Shown here piece after piece: positions 49,280 through 56,210 of a DNA stretch of 64,000 nucleotides. The first letter of the stretch is position 1. Every line of letters starts with the position of its first letter. The notes beneath the pieces are model-generated. The model saw only the letters and a list, made by a program, of their open reading frames with translations. It did not search any database and was not told the origin of the DNA. Origin of the DNA: Paractinoplanes maris (GTDB lineage Bacteria; Actinomycetota; Actinomycetes; Mycobacteriales; Micromonosporaceae); assembly GCF_023544465.1 (NCBI RefSeq), contig NZ_JALPVL010000015.1, positions 62,001 to 126,000 on the forward strand, given 5' to 3'. The translations under genes and the position numbers were made by a program.

Positions 49280-50587
49280 ATGCCCATTTCCGGATTTCCC
49301 GAATGGATGCCGCCGCAGCGCATGATCGAGCAGCGGGTCCTCGACCGGATCCGCACCACCTTCGAGCTCTATGGCTTCTCCCCGCTCGAGACGCGCTCGG
49401 TCGAGCCGCTCGCGACTCTGGTCAGCAAGGGCGAGACCTCCAAGGAGGTCTATCTGCTGCGCCGGCTGCAGGCCGACGAGAACGCGAAGGACGACGACCA
49501 GCTCGGCCTGCACTTCGACCTGACCGTGCCGTTCGCACGGTTCGTGGTGGAGAACGCGGGCAAGCTGCAGTTCCCGTTCCGGCGCTACCAGATTCAGAAG
49601 GTGTGGCGCGGCGAGCGCCCGCAGGAGGGCCGCTACCGCGAGTTCCTGCAGGCCGACATCGACGTGGTCAACCGCGGTGAGCTGCCGTTCCACTACGACA
49701 CCGAGATGCCGCTGGTGATCGGGGACGCGCTGAGCGGCCTGCCCATCCCGCGCATCAAGATCCAGGTCAACAACCGGAAGGTGTGCGAGGGCTTCTACCG
49801 CGGGCTCGGCCTGCAGGACACGGCGCAGGTTCTGCGTACGGTGGACAAGCTCGACAAGATCGGCCCGGCCCGGGTCGCCGAGGTCCTGATGGAGACGGCC
49901 GGCGCCAGCCGGGCGCAGGCCGAGGCGTGCCTCGAGCTGGCCGCCATCTCGGCCGACGACGGCTCCTTCGTGGACGCGGTCCGCAAGCTCGGGGTGAGTG
50001 ACCCGCTGCTCGACGAGGGCCTCGACGAGCTGCTGCAGGTGGTCGAGACGGCCCGCGAGAACGCGCCCGGCCTGGTGGTGGCCGAGCTGAAGATCGCCCG
50101 CGGCCTCGACTACTACACCGGCACCGTCTACGAGACCCTGTTGCAGGGATACGAGCGGTTCGGCTCGATCAGCTCCGGCGGCCGCTACGACAACCTGGCC
50201 GCCAGCGGCAACGAGCGGTTCCCGGGCGTCGGCTATTCGATCGGCGTCTCCCGCATGCTCGGTGTGCTCTTCGGCCAGAACGCGCTGAGTGTCTCGCGCT
50301 CCGTGCCGACCTGCGTGCTCGTGGCTCTGCCCCATGAAGATCAACGGCCGTCCTGCGTACGCATCGCGAGCGCGCTGCGCCGCCGGGGCATCCCGACCGA
50401 GGTGGCGCCGAGCGCGGCGAAGTTCGGCAAGCAGATCCAGTACGCCGACCGCCGGGGCATCCCGTTCGTCTGGTTCCCGGGTGAGCCCGACACGGTGAAG
50501 GACATCCGCTCCGGGGAGCAGGTCGAGGCCGACGCCACCGCGTGGCAGCCCCCGGCCGCCGACCTGCACCCCGTGATCTCGGGCTAG
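49280..50587 (+). CDS. hisS: Histidyl-tRNA synthetase
   Basis: A 435-residue class II aminoacyl-tRNA synthetase that charges tRNA-His. Motif 2 is in YQIQKVWRGERPQEGRYREF, the histidine-binding LDYYTGTVYE is near residue 276, and motif 3 is YSIGVSRM. The C-terminal anticodon-binding domain is at about 335-430. TAGGAG lies 9 nt upstream of ATG 49280; TTG two codons earlier is possible. Its stop shares a CTAG with the stop of the convergent serine hydrolase gene. Confidence 0.95.
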   Translation: MPISGFPEWMPPQRMIEQRVLDRIRTTFELYGFSPLETRSVEPLATLVSKGETSKEVYLLRRLQADENAKDDDQLGLHFDLTVPFARFVVENAGKLQFPFRRYQIQKVWRGERPQEGRYREFLQADIDVVNRGELPFHYDTEMPLVIGDALSGLPIPRIKIQVNNRKVCEGFYRGLGLQDTAQVLRTVDKLDKIGPARVAEVLMETAGASRAQAEACLELAAISADDGSFVDAVRKLGVSDPLLDEGLDELLQVVETARENAPGLVVAELKIARGLDYYTGTVYETLLQGYERFGSISSGGRYDNLAASGNERFPGVGYSIGVSRMLGVLFGQNALSVSRSVPTCVLVALPHEDQRPSCVRIASALRRRGIPTEVAPSAAKFGKQIQYADRRGIPFVWFPGEPDTVKDIRSGEQVEADATAWQPPAADLHPVISG

Positions 50588-51726
50588 TAGGTCGAGTGCT
50601 GGTTGCCGAGCCAGCGGAAGCCGGTCGCCGACTTGGCGGCCGGCTGATCGCCGCACATCGCGGTGGTCAGGAAGTCGTTGACCGCCACGTCGATCGGGTG
50701 CGGTTCGGTGGGTGACGTCCGGTAGAAGGCCATGTTCAGCGCCAGCGTCACCTGCCGCCGCGCGTCCGGGCTGTGCCACGAGATGGCCAGGTGGCCGATG
50801 GTGCCGCCGTCGTGGCCCCAGACCCGCCCGCACGGCAGGTCGACGGCATAGAGGCCGAGTCCGTAGCCCTCCTCGGGCACGGTCGTCTGCATCTCGGCCA
50901 GCAGGTGCGGCGGCAGCAGGCGGCCGGTGAGCAGTGCGCGGTAGAAGACGTTCAGGTCGTGCGCGGTCGACACCATCTCACCGGCCGACGACGCCCACGT
51001 CATGTTGTACTTCGTGAAGTCCCGCAGCTCACCGTCCGGCGGCCAGGGCACGTACGCGTGCATGTGCGGACCGCGGATGACCGGGTCGGCGCCCTCGAAG
51101 TAGGTGTCGCGCAACCCGAGCGGCCGCAGGATCCGCCGGCTCACCTCGGCGCGGTAGCTGTGCCCGGTCACCTTCTCGACGATGAGCCCGGCCAGGACGT
51201 AGTTGGTGTTCGAATACGACCAGCCCTGGGTCGGCGGCGCGGCCAGGCCGAGGCGGACCAGCTCGTCCGGCCGGTAGGTGCGCTTGCCCATCGCGATGAT
51301 GTCGTCGTTGGTCTTGATGATCTCGGTGTCGTAGTCGCCGATGCCGCTGGTGTGGTTGAGCAGCATCCGCACGGTGACCGAACGGTCGATGTCGTAGGGC
51401 AGATAGCGGCGGACCGGGGCGTCGAGGTCGACCCGCCGCTCCCCGGCGAGCTGCAGCATCGTCGTGGCGACAAAGGTCTTGGTGATGCTGCCTACGCGGT
51501 GGCGCAGACCATCGCGTACGGGTTCGCCGGTCTTGACGTCGGCCACCCCCGCGGTCGGGGTCCAGACCCGGCGGCCGTCCCGCACCTCGGCGAAGGCGCC
51601 CGGCATGCCGGCCGCGTGGATGGCGTCGAGTTTCTGCTGGATCGGCTTCTCCGCGGCGGTGGCGGCGGCCGCGGGGCTCAGGAGGCCGGCGGTGGCGATC
51701 AGAACAAAGAGCGCTCGTCGTCTCAT
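50584..51726 (-). CDS. Secreted class C serine hydrolase (beta-lactamase/DD-peptidase fold)
   Basis: A 380-residue exported protein. The signal peptide is RRRALFVLIATAGLLSPAAAATAA (residues 2-25). The nucleophile SXXK is in VGSITKTF (about residue 78) and the YXN element is YSNTNY (about 172). The third motif appears as HDGGTIGH. It is a D-alanyl-D-alanine carboxypeptidase- or esterase-type enzyme of the AmpC-like family, acting on peptidoglycan or small esters outside the membrane. ATG 51726 gives the clean signal peptide. It is divergent from the desaturase gene and converges on hisS. Confidence 0.88.
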   Translation of the reverse strand: MRRRALFVLIATAGLLSPAAAATAAEKPIQQKLDAIHAAGMPGAFAEVRDGRRVWTPTAGVADVKTGEPVRDGLRHRVGSITKTFVATTMLQLAGERRVDLDAPVRRYLPYDIDRSVTVRMLLNHTSGIGDYDTEIIKTNDDIIAMGKRTYRPDELVRLGLAAPPTQGWSYSNTNYVLAGLIVEKVTGHSYRAEVSRRILRPLGLRDTYFEGADPVIRGPHMHAYVPWPPDGELRDFTKYNMTWASSAGEMVSTAHDLNVFYRALLTGRLLPPHLLAEMQTTVPEEGYGLGLYAVDLPCGRVWGHDGGTIGHLAISWHSPDARRQVTLALNMAFYRTSPTEPHPIDVAVNDFLTTAMCGDQPAAKSATGFRWLGNQHSTY

Positions 51727-51780
51727 CCCATTGATTGTGCTCGACGCGGGCCAGGCCCGCTGAGCATCGTCGCCGTCCGG

Positions 51781-51821
51781 CGTAGGCTTACCTACGGTTC
51801 CGTAGGTTACGGTGCCGTAGG
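51781..51821. promoter_or_regulatory. Repeated palindromic operator upstream of the desaturase gene
   Basis: CGTAGG-CTTA-CCTACG (51781-51796), CCTACGG-TT-CCGTAGG (51791-51806) and TACGG-TG-CCGTA (51808-51819) overlap in one block, sharing CCGTAGG half-sites at regular spacing. Similar TACGG-type palindromes control fatty acid desaturase genes through TetR-family repressors in other actinobacteria. The regulator is not in the window. Confidence 0.65.
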
Positions 51822-51832
51822 GAGTGATCGTC

Positions 51833-52759
51833 ATGCCGCTGGATCAAACCGCACTGCTCATCGAGCTCGAGCCCGTCGTGGCGACCAACCTCGACCGGCA
51901 CCTGAGCCTGGCCAAGGAATGGTTCCCGCACGAGTACGTGCCGTGGAGCGAGGGCCGCACGTACGACGGTCTGCTCGGCGGCGAGCCGTGGCAGGCGACC
52001 GACTCCCCGCTGCCCGACGTGGCCCGGACGGCCCTGATCGTCAACCTCCTGACCGAGGACAACCTGCCGTCCTACCACCACGAGATCGCGACGCTCTTCG
52101 GCCGCGACGGGGCCTGGGGCACCTGGGTGCACCGGTGGACCGCGGAGGAGGGCCGGCACGGGATCGCCCTGCGCGACTATCTGACGGTGACCCGCGCGGT
52201 CGACCCGGTGGAGCTGGAGCGCGCCCGCATGACCCACATGGAGGCGGGTTACGCCAACGACCACCCGGACGAGATCCTGCACTCGATCGCGTACGTGGCG
52301 TTCCAGGAACTGGCCACCCGCATCTCGCACCGCAACACCGGCAAGGCCACCGGCGACCCCGTCGCCGAGCAGCTGCTGGCCCGGGTGGCGGCGGATGAGA
52401 ACCTGCACATGGTGTTCTACCGCAATCTGCTGGCGGCGGCGTTCGACCTGGATCCCGATCACGCCATGCGGGCGGTGACCGATGTGGTGGCCGGGTTCCA
52501 GATGCCGGGGGCCAACATCGAGGGATTCGGGCGCAAGGCTCTGTCCATCGCCCTGGCCGGCATCTATGACCTGCGGCAGCACCGGGACGAGGTTCTGCAG
52601 CCGGTGTTGCGGCAGTGGGACGTCTTCGGTCGCACCGATCTGACCGGGGACGGGGAGAAGGCGCGCGAGGAGCTCGCGGCCCACATGGACGAGCTGGAGA
52701 ACCAGGCTGCCCGCTTCGAGGAGAAGCGCGAGGCGCGGCGCAAGCGGCTCGAGCGGTAG
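51833..52759 (+). CDS. Acyl-ACP desaturase (DesA-like, ferritin fold)
   Basis: A 308-residue di-iron enzyme that introduces a double bond into acyl-ACP. The iron ligands follow the EX2H pattern: Glu in LTEDNLPSYHH, E-E-G-R-H in WTAEEGRHG and Glu-His in AADENLHM. Length and pattern fit the soluble stearoyl-ACP desaturase family found in actinobacteria. AGGGAG lies 8 nt upstream of ATG 51833. A cluster of palindromic sites just upstream predicts repression when unsaturated fatty acids are plentiful. The partner ferredoxin is not nearby. Confidence 0.9.
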   Translation: MPLDQTALLIELEPVVATNLDRHLSLAKEWFPHEYVPWSEGRTYDGLLGGEPWQATDSPLPDVARTALIVNLLTEDNLPSYHHEIATLFGRDGAWGTWVHRWTAEEGRHGIALRDYLTVTRAVDPVELERARMTHMEAGYANDHPDEILHSIAYVAFQELATRISHRNTGKATGDPVAEQLLARVAADENLHMVFYRNLLAAAFDLDPDHAMRAVTDVVAGFQMPGANIEGFGRKALSIALAGIYDLRQHRDEVLQPVLRQWDVFGRTDLTGDGEKAREELAAHMDELENQAARFEEKREARRKRLER

Positions 52760-52774
52760 GGGATCGCTGGGCCG

Positions 52775-53284
52775 TCAGGCCGCGTCGCCGAGCGGGAAGA
52801 GCATGCAGCTGGACATGGCCTGAGCCACCAGCCGCCCCTTCTCGTCGAGCAGCCGCGCCTTGGCCAGCGCCGTCCGCCGCCCGCTCTGCAGGACCGACCC
52901 CGTGCAGGTCAGGCGGCCGGAGGAGAGCGTGACCGGCCGCAGGAACTTCACGTTGAGATCCAGGCTGGTGTAACCCACACCGGCCGGCAGCGTGCTGTGG
53001 ACCGAGCAGGCCGCGGCCGTGTCGAGCAGGGTGGAGATGACGCCGCCGTGCATCGAGCCGAGCGGGTTGTAGTGGAACTCCTGCGGATCGATCAGCAGGG
53101 TCACCGAACCCTCCTGGACCCGCATCTCGGCCAGGTCGATCAGCTGCATGATGGGCGGGGCGGGCAGGGAGCCGTCGGCCATGCCGCTCAGGAGCTCGAG
53201 GCCGGTGCGGCGGCCGATCAGGGAGGCGTGGACGGACGGGTCGGACCAGCTGAACGTCCGGGTGCGATCCTGGGTCTCGGTCAT
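52775..53284 (-). CDS. PaaI-type hotdog thioesterase
   Basis: A 169-residue hotdog-fold acyl-CoA thioesterase. The family motif is FHYNPLGSMHGGVISTLLDTAAA, with the Asp acting as catalytic base, and NVKFLRPV is the conserved strand. It hydrolyses an acyl- or aryl-CoA. Divergent from an HxlR-family regulator with a 56-bp gap, so the regulator may control it. Its 3' end is 15 bp from the desaturase gene, tail to tail. Confidence 0.88.
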   Translation of the reverse strand: MTETQDRTRTFSWSDPSVHASLIGRRTGLELLSGMADGSLPAPPIMQLIDLAEMRVQEGSVTLLIDPQEFHYNPLGSMHGGVISTLLDTAAACSVHSTLPAGVGYTSLDLNVKFLRPVTLSSGRLTCTGSVLQSGRRTALAKARLLDEKGRLVAQAMSSCMLFPLGDAA

Positions 53285-53311
53285 GGACGCAGGTTGCCAC
53301 CCGGTTGCTGG

Positions 53312-53326
53312 GTCTGTCCAGCAGAC
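53312..53326. promoter_or_regulatory. Short dyad between thioesterase and hxlR-like gene
   Basis: GTCTG-TCCAG-CAGAC, a 5-bp inverted repeat centred in the 56-bp divergent gap. A possible HxlR binding site; too short for confidence. Confidence 0.25.
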
Positions 53327-53340
53327 TTACCCTGGGTGTC

Positions 53341-53823
53341 ATGAGTTCCACAGCGGCGCCCGAAGCCCTGGCCTGGTCGGTCGAGTCGTGCACGATCGGG
53401 CGCGCGATGGAGGTCCTCGGCGAGAAGTGGACGATCGTCGTGCTGCGCGAGGTCTTCTCCGGCATCCGGCGGTTCGACGACATGCGGGTGCGCACCGGCA
53501 TCCCCCGGCAGGTGCTCACCAACCGGCTGGCCACGCTGGTCGGGCACGATGTGCTGCGTCGCGTGCCCTATCAGGAGCCGGGGACCCGCGTACGGCACGA
53601 ATATCGCCTCACCCCGAAGGGCTTCGACCTCTACCCGGTGCTGATCGCCGTGGCCGAGTGGGGAGACCGCTACCTGGCCGAGCCCGAGGGGCCGCCGCTG
53701 GCCTACGAGCACCAGGACTGCGGCGCCGCCGTGCACGCGGCCGTGCGGTGCGAGCGCGGGCACGAGATCGACGACTTCCGGCAGGTGCTGCCCAGGCCCG
53801 GACCAGGAGCCCGCCGCCGTTAG
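53341..53823 (+). CDS. HxlR-family transcriptional regulator
   Basis: A 160-residue winged-helix regulator. The HxlR signature is present: CTIGRAMEVLGEKWTIVVLREVF (about 18-40), GIPRQVLTNRLATLV, then YRLTPKGFDLYPVL. The last 30 residues carry Cys-His pairs (HQDCGAAVH, RCERGHEI) that might bind a metal. Divergent from the thioesterase, and its TAG stop is the first triplet of the -10 box of the following MFS gene, so it may regulate one or both. Confidence 0.9.
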   Translation: MSSTAAPEALAWSVESCTIGRAMEVLGEKWTIVVLREVFSGIRRFDDMRVRTGIPRQVLTNRLATLVGHDVLRRVPYQEPGTRVRHEYRLTPKGFDLYPVLIAVAEWGDRYLAEPEGPPLAYEHQDCGAAVHAAVRCERGHEIDDFRQVLPRPGPGARRR

Positions 53824-53826
53824 ATT
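53821..53826 (+). promoter_or_regulatory. -10 box TAGATT nested in the hxlR stop codon
   Basis: TAGATT begins with the TAG stop of the HxlR gene and ends 6 nt before GTG 53833. No ribosome site is present, so the MFS mRNA is probably leaderless. Confidence 0.45.
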
Positions 53827-53832
53827 CTCTCG

Positions 53833-55407
53833 GTGGAATCACCCTGGGCGCCGCTGCGGGGGCGCGTGTTCCGGATGCTCTGGATCGCGGTCCTGGCCGG
53901 CAACGTGGGCACCTGGATGCAGACCGTCGGCGCGCAATGGCTGGTCGTCGAGGAGCCGGACGCGGCGACCTGGACCAGCCTCGTGCAGACCGTGACGATG
54001 CTGCCGGTGCTGCTGCTCGCCCTGCCGGCCGGAGCGATCGCCGACGTGCTCGACCGGCGGCGGCTGCTGATGGCCGTGCAGACCGCGCTGTTCCTGGTCG
54101 GCGCGCTGCTCACCGGGTTGACCGCGCTCGATCGGATGCCGCCGCCGCTGCTGCTCTTCTTCACCTTCCTGCTCGGCGTCGGCCAGGCCCTCACGCTGCC
54201 CACCTGGCAGGCGGTCATCCCCGAGGTGGTGTCCCGCGAGGAACTGCCCGCCGCCTCCGCGCTCGGTGCCGTCAACACCAACCTGGCCCGCTCGGCCGGT
54301 CCGGCGGTGGCCGGTCTGCTGGTGGCCCACATCGGCTCGGCCGCCGTGTTCGCGCTCAACGCCCTCTCGTACGGGATCTTCGCCCTGGCCCTGGTCGCCT
54401 GGCGTCGCACGCCGAGGAAAGGTCCCAGCCACCCGGAGCGCTTCGGCCCCGCCGTCCGGGCCGGCGGCCGGTTTGTGCGCTATGCCCCGACGGTCCGCCG
54501 CCTGCTGATCCGGGTCGTGCTCTTCGTGCTGCCGGGCAGCGTGGTCTGGGGTCTGCTGCCGGTGGTCGCCCGGCAGGAGCTGCACCTGGGCGCGAGCGGC
54601 TACGGCATCCTGCTGGCTGCCCTCGGGGCCGGCGCGATCGCCGGCGCGCTGCTGATGCCGCGCATCCGCAAGGTCATGACGGCGAACCGCCTGATCCTGG
54701 TGGCCGGTCTGCTCTATGCGGGAGCGCTGATCGTGGTGGCGCTCGCGCCGCACGTGGCCGCGGTCGCCGGTGTGCTCGTCCTGGCCGGCGCGGCCTGGAT
54801 GACGCTCGTCTCGCGGATGAACGCGACCCTGCAACTGTTGCTGCCCAACTGGGTGCGGGCCCGGGGCTTCGGCATCTATCAGGTCGTCTTCGCCGGCGCC
54901 CAGGCCGTCGGCGCGCTGGGGTGGGGGCAGGTCGCCGAGCAGGCCGGGCTGCCCGCGACCTTTGTGGCGGCCGCCGTCGTGATGCTGATCGGTACCGCCA
55001 CCGTGCCCTGGCTGCCGGTTCACGAGCACGACGACGCCGACCGCAGCCCGGCCGTCTATTGGGCCGAACCGCACATCATGCTCGAGCCGCACCCCGAGGA
55101 AGGGCCGATCCTGGTCAACGCGATCTATCGGGTACGGGACGAGCAGGCGGCCGCGTTCGTCGCGGCGATGGACGCCGTGCGGCTCACCCGCCTGCGTACC
55201 GGGGCGACCCGGTGGGGCCTGTTCCGCGACGGCGAGGACCCGATCCGCTACGTCGAGATCTATCAGGTGCCGACCTGGGAGGACCATCTGCGCCAGCACG
55301 AGGGGCGGCTGACCGGCAGCGACGAGCAGGTGGAGGCCCGGGCGGTGGCGCTGGCCGAGGGACCGGCCGAGGTGACCCACCTGCTGCCCGCCGATATCGA
55401 CGATTAG
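53833..55407 (+). CDS. MFS exporter (MFS_3/EntS-like) with C-terminal soluble domain
   Basis: A 524-residue transporter. Twelve TM helices fill about residues 12-400, starting FRMLWIAVLAGNVGTWMQTVGAQWLV, with the typical PAGAIADVLDRRRLL loop after helix 2. The last 120 residues (VNAIYRVRDEQAAAFVAAMD, then GATRWGLFRDGEDPIRYVEIYQV) form a soluble ABM/DUF3291-like domain, common in this transporter subfamily. It should export a small molecule by proton antiport. The start is inferred leaderless, just beyond the HxlR stop. Confidence 0.9.
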   Translation: MESPWAPLRGRVFRMLWIAVLAGNVGTWMQTVGAQWLVVEEPDAATWTSLVQTVTMLPVLLLALPAGAIADVLDRRRLLMAVQTALFLVGALLTGLTALDRMPPPLLLFFTFLLGVGQALTLPTWQAVIPEVVSREELPAASALGAVNTNLARSAGPAVAGLLVAHIGSAAVFALNALSYGIFALALVAWRRTPRKGPSHPERFGPAVRAGGRFVRYAPTVRRLLIRVVLFVLPGSVVWGLLPVVARQELHLGASGYGILLAALGAGAIAGALLMPRIRKVMTANRLILVAGLLYAGALIVVALAPHVAAVAGVLVLAGAAWMTLVSRMNATLQLLLPNWVRARGFGIYQVVFAGAQAVGALGWGQVAEQAGLPATFVAAAVVMLIGTATVPWLPVHEHDDADRSPAVYWAEPHIMLEPHPEEGPILVNAIYRVRDEQAAAFVAAMDAVRLTRLRTGATRWGLFRDGEDPIRYVEIYQVPTWEDHLRQHEGRLTGSDEQVEARAVALAEGPAEVTHLLPADIDD

Positions 55408-55445
55408 CCCAATGTTTCTGTTTTGTTGCGATTAATCTCAGGAGG

Positions 55446-56210
55446 GTGTCGACCCTGCTGATCATCGGCGGCGCGGCCGGCCCGGCGCTGCTCGGCCGTT
55501 TCGTCGAGCTGGCGGGCGGTCCGGCCGCCAGGATCGTGGTGATCGCGACCGCCAGCTCCGACCCCGCGGCGGCGGAGGCGGAACACCTCGCCGCCTTCCG
55601 TGAGCAGGGCGCCCACCACGTCGAGGCGCTGCGCCTCGACGACCGCACGGCCGCCAACGACCCGGGTGTGGAACCCGTGCTGCGCGCGGCCACCGGCATC
55701 TTCTTCACCGGCGGCGACCAGGAGCGGATCACCCGGGTGATCGGCGGGACGGCCACCGACTCGGTGCTGCAGACGCTGGTCGCGTCGGGCGACGTGGTGC
55801 TGGCCGGGACGAGCGCGGGCGCGGCGATGATGTCCGGCACGATGATCGTCGAGGGTGACGGGCCGGGGGTCAGCCGCACGAGCGTGCGCACCGGCCCGGG
55901 GCTCGAGTTCCTGCCCGGTGTCGTCATCGACCAGCACTTCTGCGAGCGCGGACGGATCAACCGGCTGCTCAGCGCGGTCGCCCTCTATCCGCACGAGCTC
56001 GGCCTGGGCATCGACGAGGACACCGCGATCCTGACCGACGGCGACGCCTTCGAGGTGCTCGGCAGCGGCGCGGTCACCGTCGTCGACGCCGGCCGGGCCA
56101 CCGACATCAGCGTGCCCGCGACCGGCCCGATCACCCTGTCCGGCTGCCGCCTGCACGTGCTGCCCGCCGGGCGCGCCTTTCATCTGACCGGCCGGGAGCC
56201 GTCCGCATGA
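55446..56210 (+). CDS. cphB: Cyanophycinase
   Basis: A 254-residue serine peptidase of the S51-like family that releases beta-Asp-Arg dipeptides from cyanophycin. The nucleophile elbow is AGTSAGAAMMSG (about residues 120-131); FFTGGDQERI and DQHFCERGRINRLL are the substrate-side motifs typical of cyanophycinase. GTG 55446 directly follows AGGAGG, which is too close to serve as ribosome site, and an ATTAAT box lies near 55431, so a leaderless or very short leader is possible. Its stop overlaps the cphA start (ATGA), so both are made together. Confidence 0.9.
   Translation: MSTLLIIGGAAGPALLGRFVELAGGPAARIVVIATASSDPAAAEAEHLAAFREQGAHHVEALRLDDRTAANDPGVEPVLRAATGIFFTGGDQERITRVIGGTATDSVLQTLVASGDVVLAGTSAGAAMMSGTMIVEGDGPGVSRTSVRTGPGLEFLPGVVIDQHFCERGRINRLLSAVALYPHELGLGIDEDTAILTDGDAFEVLGSGAVTVVDAGRATDISVPATGPITLSGCRLHVLPAGRAFHLTGREPSA

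Noticed and set aside
48095..50833. Minus-strand frame of about 910 codons over hisS and the MBL hydrolase
   Set aside because: Antisense shadow; no domain or ribosome site, and both opposite genes are clear.
53148..55445. Apparent fusion of cyanophycinase with a long upstream frame
   Set aside because: The upstream codons are a shadow of the HxlR and MFS genes; cyanophycinase homology begins at the GTG.
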